From positions 3,663,501 through 3,727,500 of the forward strand of contig NC_009937.1 in NCBI RefSeq assembly GCF_000010525.1: a DNA stretch of 64,000 nucleotides, given 5' to 3'. This DNA is from Azorhizobium caulinodans ORS 571 (GTDB lineage: Bacteria > Pseudomonadota > Alphaproteobacteria > Rhizobiales > Xanthobacteraceae). Of this stretch, positions 7,588-15,711 are shown in pieces. Numbering within the stretch: position 1 is the first letter of the stretch; each line of letters begins with the position of its first letter. A program made the position numbers and the translations under genes. A model generated the notes under the pieces. The model did no database searches. It was not told the DNA's origin and worked only from the letters and a program-made list of their open reading frames with translations.

Positions 7588-10389
7588 TCACACCGCCCAA
7601 GGCAGGAGAACATCGCGCGCGATGTGAGGGGCCAGACGGCGCACCATGAGGTGCCCGACGCCCGCCCAGCCCCGGAACAAGGCGGCATCGCCCGGCGCAC
7701 GGGGCGCCGCGGCCGCCAGCAGCCGGGCCTCGCCCCGCGCCCAGTCGGGCAGGCGCTGGGCGAGGGCCTGATCCACATCCGCCATCAGATCGCTCCGCCC
7801 GAGCCGCGCGCTCAGCACGGAGAGGATTTCCAGCCGCCCCGCCTCGCCGCAGCACAGATCGTCCGCTGCCGGAACGGGCGTAGCACGGGTGAGCTCCAGC
7901 GCGGTTTCCAGTGTCGGGGCGAGCGGGGCTGCGGCCGGGCCGAGCGTCGCCATCACCATGGCGCGCGCGAGCGCGATGCCGGGCGCCCCATGGCACCAGG
8001 ACGACATCCGGTGATGAAGACGAGAGGCCCGCCCCTCTCCCGTCCAGGTGCCGGCCTCGGCGTTGAACATCGTGTCCTCATAGGCCAGTGCCTCGAGGGC
8101 GGCATCACGGTATGCGGCGTCGCCCGTGACGCGATGGATGTGCGCGAGCGCTGCCGCCATGCCTGCCGTTCCATGGGACAGGCCGGGCAATCCGGGCTGC
8201 GGCCCGTCTGGCCAGTGCCGCGTGCCATTGGCCTCCAGCCCCGAACCTTCAAGGATGGCGTGACCGCAGGCGGTGAGGAATGGGCTCAGGTCCCCGGCGC
8301 TCTGGTGAAGAAGCCCCAGCCCGAGCGCGAGGCCCGCAGCGCCCTGCATGAGGTCCGGAACACCCGTGGAGGCGGCGAGCGCCTGCGGCGTCTCACGCGC
8401 CAACGCAACCGCATCGTCCATAAGGCCGGGATCGTCGAGCAGGTCTGCGCACCAGCACAGGGCCGCGATGAGGCCGCCGAGCCCCTGCGCATAGCCCGCG
8501 CCACACCCGGTGGCGATGGCGCCCGCAGCGCCGGCGCGGACCCGTGCACTGGTGGGGCGCAGCGCGCGGCGCGCGAGGTCCAGCAGTCGCGGATCGTCCA
8601 GCACGCGTCCGGCTTCGGCCAGGAACACCGCGATGCCGGACGAGCCGTAATAGAGGCCAGGCCCCGCAGGCGCGATCAGGGCCGGGATCTGCTCCCAGAG
8701 GCGCGCCCAGACGACGGCGTCCGTCTCCTGCGGCACGGCCAGCGCGGCCACCTGATCGGCACAGTGCCGCAGGAGGGCCGCGACATCGGCAGGCCCCGTC
8801 ACCACTCGTGCCGAAGGGGCGGGTGTGACCGCCGCCGCGATCAGCCGCGCCCGGTCCGCGACGGCAGCCTCGTCGAGCGCCCACAGACGCGCTTCCACCC
8901 GCGCGAACATCGGAGCCGCGAACACAGGCCCCAGCGGGCGACCCTCCACGGACCAGGCCTCGCGCCCATCCGGCCGGAAGAGAAAGGCCGGGATGTCGAG
9001 GCGGGACAGGGCTGCCGCCTCCGCTTCAAGCACATGCCCCCAATGCGATGCATCGGCCATGAGAGGCTCGCGGCCGGCGGCACGGGCGAGATGGGCGGTG
9101 AAGACAGCTTCAGACGTGGCGCCCTCGCCCAGCAGCGCCGGCGCGAGCACCAGCGCATAGATGTTCGTCGCCGCGCAGAGCAGGCGGCAGGGCACCTTTC
9201 GGAACGCATCGAGCGCCCCGCCCGGCGCCAGCAGCGCCTCCCTACGCCGAATGAGCCCGCGCAACGTGGCGGCGTAGCCGCGCGCGAGGTCGGCCGCATG
9301 GTCGCGGATGTCGAGCGCCCTGCCCTCAAGCGTCGGGCCATCGGCAAAGCTTGGGACCTGCCTGTTGCCGAGAAAGAGCCAGTCCGTGCCGGGGTGCCGG
9401 ACCACCGTCTCGGGCCGCAGCGGGACCGGCCCCGCCCCAGCCGCCGCGATGGCGACCATGCGCGCGCCGCCATCGAAGCTCGTGAAGACAGGCAGGATGC
9501 CGTTGCTGAAGAGATGCGGGTCCTCCAGCGGATCGGGCTGGCCAAGATCGGCCGGCGCAGGCTGGAAGAGGCACTCCAGATCCACGATCACCGGAAAGGC
9601 GCCCGCCGGGACCAGATTGTCAGGATGGATGTCGCCGCCGCGCAGGAGATCGACGAGCGCCAGGAGCCCGCCGCAACGCTCCATATAGGATCGGGCGTCG
9701 TCTGCGTCCGCGAGCGGGGCCTGCTCGATCCATTCCATCCAGCCGTGATCGCCGGCATCCAGCACGCGCGGGATGCGCTGGGCGGGGACGGTCTCATCGC
9801 CGGCCAGTTCGGCCAGGAGACGGCTGAAGGCGCATTCCGCCGCCAGCGACCGGGGCTTGTAGGCGAGGCGCGTTCCGTCCGCGAAATCCACGCGCCACAC
9901 GCTGCGGCCGCCCGCATGGGGGTCGGAAAGCCCGCCCTTGAGATCCGCAATGTCGGGAATGCGTTCGCGCCAAGCAGGAACAAGCCAGCGGAGCGCATCC
10001 GCATCCTGCGCCAGATGGGCGGCAAAGGCGGCGATGTTGTATTCCCAGTCCGCGCAGATCTTCGTGAGACGATCCCGCAGGACGGGCCAGCGATCGAGGC
10101 ACGGCAAGCCGTCCGCACCCATCAGTTCGGCACGGAAGGCCGCATAGCGCTCGCGCGGCACGAAGTCGGGTGGATCATCGAACAGGCGGGCGACGGCGGG
10201 AGGCGGCGTGTCGCCCGTGAACGCTTCCGCCAGAACGGGCATGGCCACGGCATTCAGCCGTTCCAGCAGCGCCTCGATCGCTCCACGGCGGGCGCCCGCT
10301 GACAGCGGCGCTCCGGCTGCGGACAGGGCCGCCTCAAGGCGCGTGGCGCGCGCCACGGCGAGGGGCGCGAGGATGTCGGAGAAGGGCAT
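7588..10389 (-). CDS. lanM: Class II lanthipeptide synthetase LanM, CCG (three-Cys zinc) type
   Basis: A 933-residue bifunctional enzyme that phosphorylates and eliminates water from Ser/Thr and then closes thioether rings with Cys. The N-terminal kinase-like dehydratase part has GGRSVWRVDFADGTRLAYKPRS and GDIHPDNLVPAG...VIVDLECLFQP. The C-terminal LanC-like cyclase has His739 (LSHGTAGM), Cys799 (SSWCHGAPG) and Cys846-Cys847 (DDLCCGEAG). The Cys-Cys-Gly motif means three Cys zinc ligands, as in ProcM-like enzymes, rather than the usual CHG. I chose ATG 10389 because the longer frame (to 10713) would run antisense through the precursor gene and reads as a shadow; no strong ribosome site is seen. 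It lies 118 bases after the precursor gene on the same strand, with a hairpin between them. Confidence 0.93.
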   Translation of the reverse strand: MPFSDILAPLAVARATRLEAALSAAGAPLSAGARRGAIEALLERLNAVAMPVLAEAFTGDTPPPAVARLFDDPPDFVPRERYAAFRAELMGADGLPCLDRWPVLRDRLTKICADWEYNIAAFAAHLAQDADALRWLVPAWRERIPDIADLKGGLSDPHAGGRSVWRVDFADGTRLAYKPRSLAAECAFSRLLAELAGDETVPAQRIPRVLDAGDHGWMEWIEQAPLADADDARSYMERCGGLLALVDLLRGGDIHPDNLVPAGAFPVIVDLECLFQPAPADLGQPDPLEDPHLFSNGILPVFTSFDGGARMVAIAAAGAGPVPLRPETVVRHPGTDWLFLGNRQVPSFADGPTLEGRALDIRDHAADLARGYAATLRGLIRRREALLAPGGALDAFRKVPCRLLCAATNIYALVLAPALLGEGATSEAVFTAHLARAAGREPLMADASHWGHVLEAEAAALSRLDIPAFLFRPDGREAWSVEGRPLGPVFAAPMFARVEARLWALDEAAVADRARLIAAAVTPAPSARVVTGPADVAALLRHCADQVAALAVPQETDAVVWARLWEQIPALIAPAGPGLYYGSSGIAVFLAEAGRVLDDPRLLDLARRALRPTSARVRAGAAGAIATGCGAGYAQGLGGLIAALCWCADLLDDPGLMDDAVALARETPQALAASTGVPDLMQGAAGLALGLGLLHQSAGDLSPFLTACGHAILEGSGLEANGTRHWPDGPQPGLPGLSHGTAGMAAALAHIHRVTGDAAYRDAALEALAYEDTMFNAEAGTWTGEGRASRLHHRMSSWCHGAPGIALARAMVMATLGPAAAPLAPTLETALELTRATPVPAADDLCCGEAGRLEILSVLSARLGRSDLMADVDQALAQRLPDWARGEARLLAAAAPRAPGDAALFRGWAGVGHLMVRRLAPHIARDVLLPWAV

Positions 10390-10471
10390 GGGCAGGACGG
10401 TCCGCGTCGGCTCAGCGTGCCGGCTGCCGGAGACGGACCGATGGCCGTTCTGGCGGCCCGATCTGTGGCTC

Positions 10472-10497
10472 CCGCCGCTCGTGAGCGCGAGCGGCGG
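10472..10497 (-). terminator. Strong hairpin between precursor and LanM genes (attenuator candidate)
   Basis: There is a perfect 10-base inverted repeat, CCGCCGCTCG and CGAGCGGCGG, with a 6-base loop, just after the precursor stop and before the LanM start on the - strand. No T-run follows, so a full intrinsic terminator is not supported. Partial termination or 3'-end protection, giving more precursor than enzyme, is the inferred role. Confidence 0.5.
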
Positions 10498-10507
10498 GGT
10501 CACCGCC

Positions 10508-10810
10508 TCACTTCGTGAAGATGCAGTAGCAGCCCTTGGTGAAGATGCAGTAGGGCGAGCCGCCGCCGGACACATGGTCGAGGGCCGCCTCGTCCAGGGG
10601 CTCCAGCTTGGCGGGCGCGCTGCCTTCACGGGCGGAAAAGACCGCCTCCACCTCTTCCGCGGAGAGGGTGATGCCACGCGTGGCGGCGAATTCGGAAAGC
10701 GCCTTGGCCGCAACCTTCACGTCGCCCGAACCGGCGATCCCCTTCAGGATCTCGGAGTCCGACGCGATGAGCGCCTTCAGCTTTTCGATTTCCTGGTCGC
10801 TCGCGGACAT
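10508..10810 (-). CDS. Nif11-type lanthipeptide precursor with repeated core
   Basis: This 100-residue precursor has an acidic, helical Nif11-like leader (about residues 1-84) ending LDEAALDHVSGG, a double-glycine-type site, followed by a short core GSPYCIFTKGCYCIFTK. The core is a tandem repeat of an 8-residue unit (YCIFTKGC then YCIFTK), also visible as a 24-base DNA repeat. It carries three Cys, two Thr and one Ser, the residues LanM needs for lanthionine and methyllanthionine rings. A GGGGGAAG ribosome site sits just before ATG 10810. It is the only precursor next to the LanM. The mature product and its activity are unknown; an antimicrobial role is only one option, since many Nif11-leader products have no known killing activity. 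Confidence 0.92.
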   Translation of the reverse strand: MSASDQEIEKLKALIASDSEILKGIAGSGDVKVAAKALSEFAATRGITLSAEEVEAVFSAREGSAPAKLEPLDEAALDHVSGGGSPYCIFTKGCYCIFTK

Positions 10811-10984
10811 GGCTTCCCCCGATTGTTTCCACAGGACCGTACATGCGTCACATCACACGATCAATCGCGCCGCAACCGGCCGCTCCGAGGCCGAAGGTGC
10901 GGAAAAGCCCGCCACTCCGCCGTTTTGCGCGTGGCGGTGCCTTGACCTTTTTCGGGTGGATCGGACGAAGCGCCGGTCCGGCCC

Positions 10985-12193
10985 TCACCTCACGAGCGGA
11001 CAGCCGCTCTGGGCTTCGGGAATATAGGCGTCCTTGCCCGGCACGGTCTCGACGAGCCTGAGATAGTCCCAGGCGCCCTTGGACTCCGCCGGCTTCTTGA
11101 CCTCGAACAGATACATGTTGCCGAACACACGGCCGTTCCGGCCGATGGCGGCGTTCTTCATCATCATGTCGTTCACCGGGGTGGCGCGCATCTTCTCCGC
11201 CACCTTGTCCGCATCGTCCGTGCCGACATCCTTCACGGCCTGGAGATAATGCCGGACGGCGGAATACACGCCCGCCTGGTTCATGGAGGGCTTGCGCCCC
11301 GTCTTGGCTTCGAACTTGCGGGACCAGGCGCGGGTCTCGTCATTCATGTCCCAATAGAAGGAGTTGGACATGATCAGCCCCTGCGCGACGGGCAGCGTGA
11401 GGGCATGGATGTCGTTGATGTTCAGCAGCAGGCCGGCGAGCGTCTGCCCGCCTTGCGGAAGGCCGAATTCGTTCGCCTGCTTCACCGAATTGATCGTATC
11501 GCCACCGGCATTTGCCAGCGCTACCACCTTGGCCCCCGACCCCTGCGCCTGCACGAGGAAGGAGGAGAAATCGGAGGTCGCGAGGGGCACCCGGACGCCA
11601 CCTTTCACCGTACCGCCCAGCGCCTTGACCGTCTTGCTCGCCTCATCCTCCAGCGAATGGCCGAAGGCGTAATCGGCGGTGACGAAGAACCAGCTCTTGT
11701 CGCCCTTGGCGACCAGCGCCCGTGCGGTGGTGGCGGAGACGGAGTGGGTATCCCAGGTCCACATGAAGCCGTAAGGGCTGCACGCCTTGCCGGTCAGATC
11801 GACGGCACCGGGCCCGGACATCAGGAAGATGCGCTTGCGCTCCCGTGTAATGTCCTGCACCGCCAGCGCCGCGGCGGAATTGGGCACATCGGCAATGACA
11901 TCCACCTGCTCGGCATCGATCCACTTGCGTGCGATGCTCGCAGCGACATCGGCCTTGTTCTGGTGATCTGCAACCACGATCTCCACGGGCGTGCCATTGA
12001 TGGCGTTCCCGAATTCTTCGGCCGCGAGGCGCGCCGCCGTGGCCGAACCCTCGCCATTGATGTCCGAATAGACGCCCGTGAGATCGGACAAGACGCCGAT
12101 CTTGATCTTTCCATCCGACATCTGGGCGCTTGCCGGCCCTGACATGCCGCCCATGACGACGCCGAGCGCCGCCGCGAGAACGATACCCTTCAT
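10985..12193 (-). CDS. Periplasmic type I solute-binding protein (branched-chain amino acid type)
   Basis: A 402-residue protein with a clear signal peptide (MKGIVLAAALGVVMGGMSGPASA, cleaved near SAQ) and the fold signature of Leu/Ile/Val-binding-like proteins (IKIGVLSDLTGVYSDINGEGSATAARLAAEEF, then VADHQNKADVAASIARKWID). It should capture a small ligand in the periplasm for an ABC importer. The start at 12193 is supported by the signal peptide and an AGGGAGAAG ribosome site. No permease or ATPase genes are in the window, so its transporter lies elsewhere. It is third in a - strand operon with two dehydrogenases 54 bases upstream, which suggests the ligand feeds their pathway (for example a hydroxy acid, carnitine-like or aromatic compound); this is inference. 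Confidence 0.9.
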   Translation of the reverse strand: MKGIVLAAALGVVMGGMSGPASAQMSDGKIKIGVLSDLTGVYSDINGEGSATAARLAAEEFGNAINGTPVEIVVADHQNKADVAASIARKWIDAEQVDVIADVPNSAAALAVQDITRERKRIFLMSGPGAVDLTGKACSPYGFMWTWDTHSVSATTARALVAKGDKSWFFVTADYAFGHSLEDEASKTVKALGGTVKGGVRVPLATSDFSSFLVQAQGSGAKVVALANAGGDTINSVKQANEFGLPQGGQTLAGLLLNINDIHALTLPVAQGLIMSNSFYWDMNDETRAWSRKFEAKTGRKPSMNQAGVYSAVRHYLQAVKDVGTDDADKVAEKMRATPVNDMMMKNAAIGRNGRVFGNMYLFEVKKPAESKGAWDYLRLVETVPGKDAYIPEAQSGCPLVR

Positions 12194-12247
12194 GTGGCTT
12201 CTCCCTGAGTGTCTTTTTGTTGATCGTCTATCCACGACGTGCGCCCG

Positions 12248-13027
12248 TCACCGCGCGGTATAGCCTCCGTCCACCGAGAGCACGGTTCCGGTGATCCCGG
12301 CCGCCGCCTCCGAGCAGAGGAAGACAACCGCCGCCGCGATCTCCTCCGCCTTGACCGGACGCCGGATGGGTTGGTTTTCAAGGAACACCTCCCGCACCAC
12401 TTCCTCGGGCGGCAGGCCGGTGACGCGCGCCTGATCCGCCACCTGCATCTCGATGATGGGGGTCATGACCATGCCGGGGCACACGACGTTGCAGGTCACC
12501 CCGCCCTGTGCCACCTCGAGCGCGACGGACCGGGTGAGCCCGATGAGGCCGTGCTTCGTGGCCACATAGGCGGGCTTATGCGGCGCGCCCACCAGCCCCA
12601 GAGCGGAGGCGATGTTCACGACCCTGCCGAAGCCGCGCGCAAGCATGGCCGGCATTACCGCCTTGGTGGCGTGGAAGGCGGCCGAGAGGTTGACGGCCAG
12701 CAGCAGGTCCCATTTGTCCTCCGGGAACGCGACGAGGGGCGCCACATGCTGCACGCCGGCATTGTTGATCAGGATATCGACGGTCCCGAGCGTGTTCTGC
12801 GCCGCCGCAATGAGGGCGCGGACCTCCTCCGGACGTCCCATGTCCGCGCCGGAGTAGCCGATGGTGCATCCCGTGGTTTCGGCCATCTCACGGCGGACCA
12901 TTTCGATCTGGGCGGGTTCTCCGAAGCCGTTGAGCATCACGTTGCAGCCTTCGGCGGCAAGTGACCTTGCAATCGCGAGCCCGATGCCGGACGTGGACCC
13001 GGTGACGACGGCGTTGCGTCCCTTCAT
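12248..13027 (-). CDS. Short-chain dehydrogenase, 3-hydroxybutyrate dehydrogenase type
   Basis: This 259-residue SDR has the NAD-binding TGSTSGIGLAIA, the NNAG motif, the catalytic Ser in NIASALG and YVATK (Tyr-x3-Lys). The opening VVTGSTSGIGLAIARSL...NVMLNGFG and NNAGVQHVAPL strongly resemble D-3-hydroxybutyrate dehydrogenases, which interconvert 3-hydroxybutyrate and acetoacetate with NAD in the cytoplasm. ATG 13027 has an AGGGAAG ribosome site; the longer frame to 13117 has no SDR sequence. It starts 23 bases after the upstream acyl-CoA dehydrogenase stop, so they are co-transcribed. Substrate assignment is by resemblance only, and another short 3-hydroxy acid is possible. Confidence 0.88.
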   Translation of the reverse strand: MKGRNAVVTGSTSGIGLAIARSLAAEGCNVMLNGFGEPAQIEMVRREMAETTGCTIGYSGADMGRPEEVRALIAAAQNTLGTVDILINNAGVQHVAPLVAFPEDKWDLLLAVNLSAAFHATKAVMPAMLARGFGRVVNIASALGLVGAPHKPAYVATKHGLIGLTRSVALEVAQGGVTCNVVCPGMVMTPIIEMQVADQARVTGLPPEEVVREVFLENQPIRRPVKAEEIAAAVVFLCSEAAAGITGTVLSVDGGYTAR

Positions 13028-13050
13028 GCGTGTCTTCCCTGTATGGACGG

Positions 13051-13947
13051 TCAGAACGTCTGCGCGAGATGCCGCGCGAGGGCCTCGCGCACCGTCCGGG
13101 CGCTCTCGGCATTCCATTCACGAAAGCCGCGGCCGCTCTTCATGCCGAGGTGGCCGGCGCGGACGAGGTCCTCCAGCAGGGGCAAAGGACCGGGCGTGCC
13201 GTCGAGGTCGGGCAGGATGGTCCGGTGGACCTGGAGCGTGAGATCCGTTCCCACGAGGTCCGCATTCTCCAACGGCCCGAGGACCGCCAGACGCCGGCCG
13301 AAGCTCGCCTTCACCACCGTGTCCACGGTCTCGGCGTCGCAGACACCGCTCTGCACCAGCGCAATGGCCTCACGCCACATGGCGTGCTGGAGACGGTTTC
13401 CGATGAAGCCGGGCACATCCTTGCGCACGTGAACCGGCGTCTTTCCGATGGAGCACAGCAGGGCCATCATGGCCGCGATCTCTTCTGCCCCCGTCTCCTC
13501 GCCTTGCACGACCTCGACCAGAGGAACGAGGTGAGGCGGGTTCCACCAGTGGGTGCCCATCGCCCGGCGGCGGTCCTTCAGCACCGACATGATGCTGGTG
13601 ATGGGGATGGCGGACGTATTGCTGGCCAGCAAGGCGGAACGGGGCGCCGCCGCTTCGATCTCGACGAACAGCCGGCGCTTGAGGTCGAGGTCTTCCGGCA
13701 CCGCTTCGATCACCACCGAAGCGTGGGCGACGGCGTCGGCCAGCCCCCCATGGACCGCGATGCGATCCGCGACGCACTCATCCGCTCCAACAAGGCGCAG
13801 ATTGGCCCGGACCTGATCGCGGATCGCGCCACGCCGTTCCGGGTCTGGCTCATAGATGCCGACCGCGTAGCCGGCCATTGCGAAGGCTTGCGCGATGCCA
13901 TGGCCCATCAGGCCGGCACCGATGACGGCGATCCTCGTCGGCTGCAT
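13051..13947 (-). CDS. 3-hydroxyacyl-CoA dehydrogenase family protein
   Basis: A 298-residue protein with an N-terminal Rossmann fold (RIAVIGAGLMGHGIAQAFAMAGY) and the catalytic-region sequences SNTSAIPITSI and GTHWWNPPHLVPLVEVV, then the C-terminal helical domain (DVPGFIGNRLQHAMWREAIALV). The family oxidises 3-hydroxy-acyl groups with NAD: 3-hydroxybutyryl-CoA dehydrogenase, or relatives such as carnitine or gulonate 3-dehydrogenase. The His-Trp-Trp-Asn-Pro-Pro variant is common in the non-CoA branch, so the substrate may be a free hydroxy acid. ATG 13947 has a GGGGTGG ribosome site. It is first in the operon driven by the sigma54-type promoter at 14031-14045. Confidence 0.88.
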   Translation of the reverse strand: MQPTRIAVIGAGLMGHGIAQAFAMAGYAVGIYEPDPERRGAIRDQVRANLRLVGADECVADRIAVHGGLADAVAHASVVIEAVPEDLDLKRRLFVEIEAAAPRSALLASNTSAIPITSIMSVLKDRRRAMGTHWWNPPHLVPLVEVVQGEETGAEEIAAMMALLCSIGKTPVHVRKDVPGFIGNRLQHAMWREAIALVQSGVCDAETVDTVVKASFGRRLAVLGPLENADLVGTDLTLQVHRTILPDLDGTPGPLPLLEDLVRAGHLGMKSGRGFREWNAESARTVREALARHLAQTF

Positions 13948-14255
13948 GTCCACCCCAGGTCGGGGCGTTCTCGTCGCCTGGCGACGCCGGCTGGCGCTGC
14001 CGGGCGGGACGCCCGTTGTGACGATGTTCAGCAATCCGCGTGCCACGACCGCATCAGTGCGATTTTGCAGCGTTTTCAAAGGCCGGACCGGCAATATCAA
14101 TGCCCGCCGCGGACTGTTCTCGTCCAGCATTTGGGACGTCCAAGCCAAAGCCGACGCCTCCGCGCGTTCATTTCCAACGCCTTCCCGTTGAACACGAGAC
14201 GTTCTAGATTCTGACAGCTCCGTCCATATTCCGGACACTCCCGAAGGAGGCGCCG
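13948..14255. other. Divergent regulatory region, sigma54 activator / dehydrogenase operon
   Basis: This 308-base gap lies between divergent starts. It holds the sigma54-type promoter described separately and an AAGGAGG ribosome site for the activator. An imperfect inverted repeat, GTCC-ATATTCC-GGAC (about 14223-14236), is a possible upstream activator site, but it is short and unproven. No gene is seen in it. Confidence 0.6.
14019..14045 (-). promoter_or_regulatory. Near-consensus sigma54 (-24/-12) promoter
   Basis: On the - strand the sequence reads TGGCACGCGGATTGCT: TGGCAC (14045-14040), 5 bases, TTGC (14034-14031). The GG and GC are 12 bases apart, the correct -24/-12 spacing. The predicted start is near 14019, about 72 bases before the 13947 start codon. 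It faces the dehydrogenase-SBP operon and lies beside a gene for a sigma54 activator. Confidence 0.85.
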
Positions 14256-15659
14256 ATGTCCCTCTCGGCCGAAGAGAGGCTTTCCGCCGCGCGCTCGCTC
14301 CTCCAGATGGTGGAGGAGATGATCGACGGCGCCACCATCGTCGACCATCGCTCCCGGGTCGTCTGGTTCAGCGCGGGCCAGCTCGCCCTTCTCGGCGGCG
14401 TCCGCCTGAGCGATGTGGTCGGGCAGGATATCGAGCGCGTCATCCCCCACAGCCGCCTCCGGGAAGTGGTGGAGACGGGGCAGCCGCAGCCGCTGGACAT
14501 CATCCAGTATGGCGACACGTCGCTGCTGGTGACGCGCCTGCCGCTGCGGGACGAGACCGGCACGATCATCGGCGCCTTTGCGTTCGCCCTGAAGAACAGC
14601 ATCCCGCACCTGCGCCCCATTGCTGAGCGTGTCCACCAGTTGCAGTCCCGCCTCGCCCGCATGGAGCAGGCGCTCTCCACCACACGCTCCCACCGCTACA
14701 CCAGCGAACAGATTCTCGGAGCCAGCGCCGCCATGCGGGAGGTGGGACGCCTGCTCCGCCGGGCCGCCGACGTGCGCTCCCCAGTGCTGCTGCTCGGCGA
14801 AACGGGCACCGGCAAGGAGATGATTGCCCATGCGATCCATGCGGCCTCCGGCCGGGTGAACCGGCCTTTCGTCGCCATCAATGTTGCGGCCGTCCCGGAA
14901 AACCTGCTTGAGGCCGAATTCTTCGGCGTCGCGCCGGGCGCCTTTACGGGGGCGGCCCGGCAGCCGCGGCCCGGCAAGTTCCAGATCGCGCATGAGGGAA
15001 CGCTGTTCCTCGACGAAATCGGCGACATGCCGCTTGCCCTGCAAGCCAAGCTGCTCCGCGCCCTTCAGGACGGCGAGGTCGAACCCGTCGGCTCGAACCA
15101 GCTTGCCCGTGTCGATGTGCGCGTGATCGCCGCGACCAGCCGCCCGCTCGCGGACATGGTGCGGGCCGGCACCTTCCGGCAGGACCTCTATTACCGGCTG
15201 AACGTCCTCTCCATCCGGCTCCCACCCCTGCGCGAACGCGCGGGCGACATCGAGCTGCTGGCCGGCAAGTTCAGTGAACGGATCGCCCAGAGCTTTGCCG
15301 TGGCCTTCCGCCCCCTCTCCCGTGGCGCGCTCGATCTGCTCGAGGCCCACACCTGGCCCGGAAATGTCCGTGAACTCGCGAACGTCATCGAGCAGGCCTA
15401 TGTGCGGAGCGAGAGCGACCGGATCGACGCCGCCGATATCGCCGCGGCGCTCGGGATCGAGGCCGAGCCATCGGCAGCCCAGACGCCGCCCTCCACGCGC
15501 CTCTCCGATGCGGTCGAGGACCTTGAACGCCGGATGATCACGGATGCGCTGCGCCGATGCGGCAACAGGCAGGCGGCTGCCCGCGCACTGGGAATTTCCC
15601 GCTCCAATCTCTACGCCAAGATGCAGCGCCACGGCCTTGGAGAGAGCGGCACCGGGTGA
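14256..15659 (+). CDS. Sigma54-dependent transcriptional activator (PAS-AAA-Fis)
   Basis: A 467-residue regulator. The N-terminal PAS-like sensor region (about 15-115, DGATIVDHRSRVVWFSAG...IIGAFAFAL) is followed by an AAA+ domain: Walker A GETGTGKE (181-188), the sigma54-contact loop GAFTGA (228-233, intact) and Walker B GTLFLDEIGDM. It ends in a Fis-type DNA-binding helix-turn-helix (NRQAAARALGISRSNLYAKMQRHG). No receiver domain is present, so it is probably not phosphorylated by a kinase; the PAS domain probably senses a small molecule or redox state. ATG 14256 has an AAGGAGG ribosome site. It is transcribed away from an operon with a near-consensus sigma54 promoter, its probable target. 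Confidence 0.95.
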   Translation: MSLSAEERLSAARSLLQMVEEMIDGATIVDHRSRVVWFSAGQLALLGGVRLSDVVGQDIERVIPHSRLREVVETGQPQPLDIIQYGDTSLLVTRLPLRDETGTIIGAFAFALKNSIPHLRPIAERVHQLQSRLARMEQALSTTRSHRYTSEQILGASAAMREVGRLLRRAADVRSPVLLLGETGTGKEMIAHAIHAASGRVNRPFVAINVAAVPENLLEAEFFGVAPGAFTGAARQPRPGKFQIAHEGTLFLDEIGDMPLALQAKLLRALQDGEVEPVGSNQLARVDVRVIAATSRPLADMVRAGTFRQDLYYRLNVLSIRLPPLRERAGDIELLAGKFSERIAQSFAVAFRPLSRGALDLLEAHTWPGNVRELANVIEQAYVRSESDRIDAADIAAALGIEAEPSAAQTPPSTRLSDAVEDLERRMITDALRRCGNRQAAARALGISRSNLYAKMQRHGLGESGTG

Positions 15660-15711
15660 AGGGACAGCGCCTGCAGCTCGCAGGTAGCCTGAAGTCCGGA
15701 ACGGCCGTACT

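Noticed and set aside
7624-10302. 892-residue + strand frame across LanM
   Set aside because: Shadow of LanM, Arg/Gly/Ala-rich with no domain; the - strand has LanM zinc motifs and a precursor gene.
15671-15685. Short CCTGC-AGCTC-GCAGG hairpin between the sigma54 activator and the DUF4434 gene
   Set aside because: Only a 5-base stem and no T-run; too weak to call a terminator.
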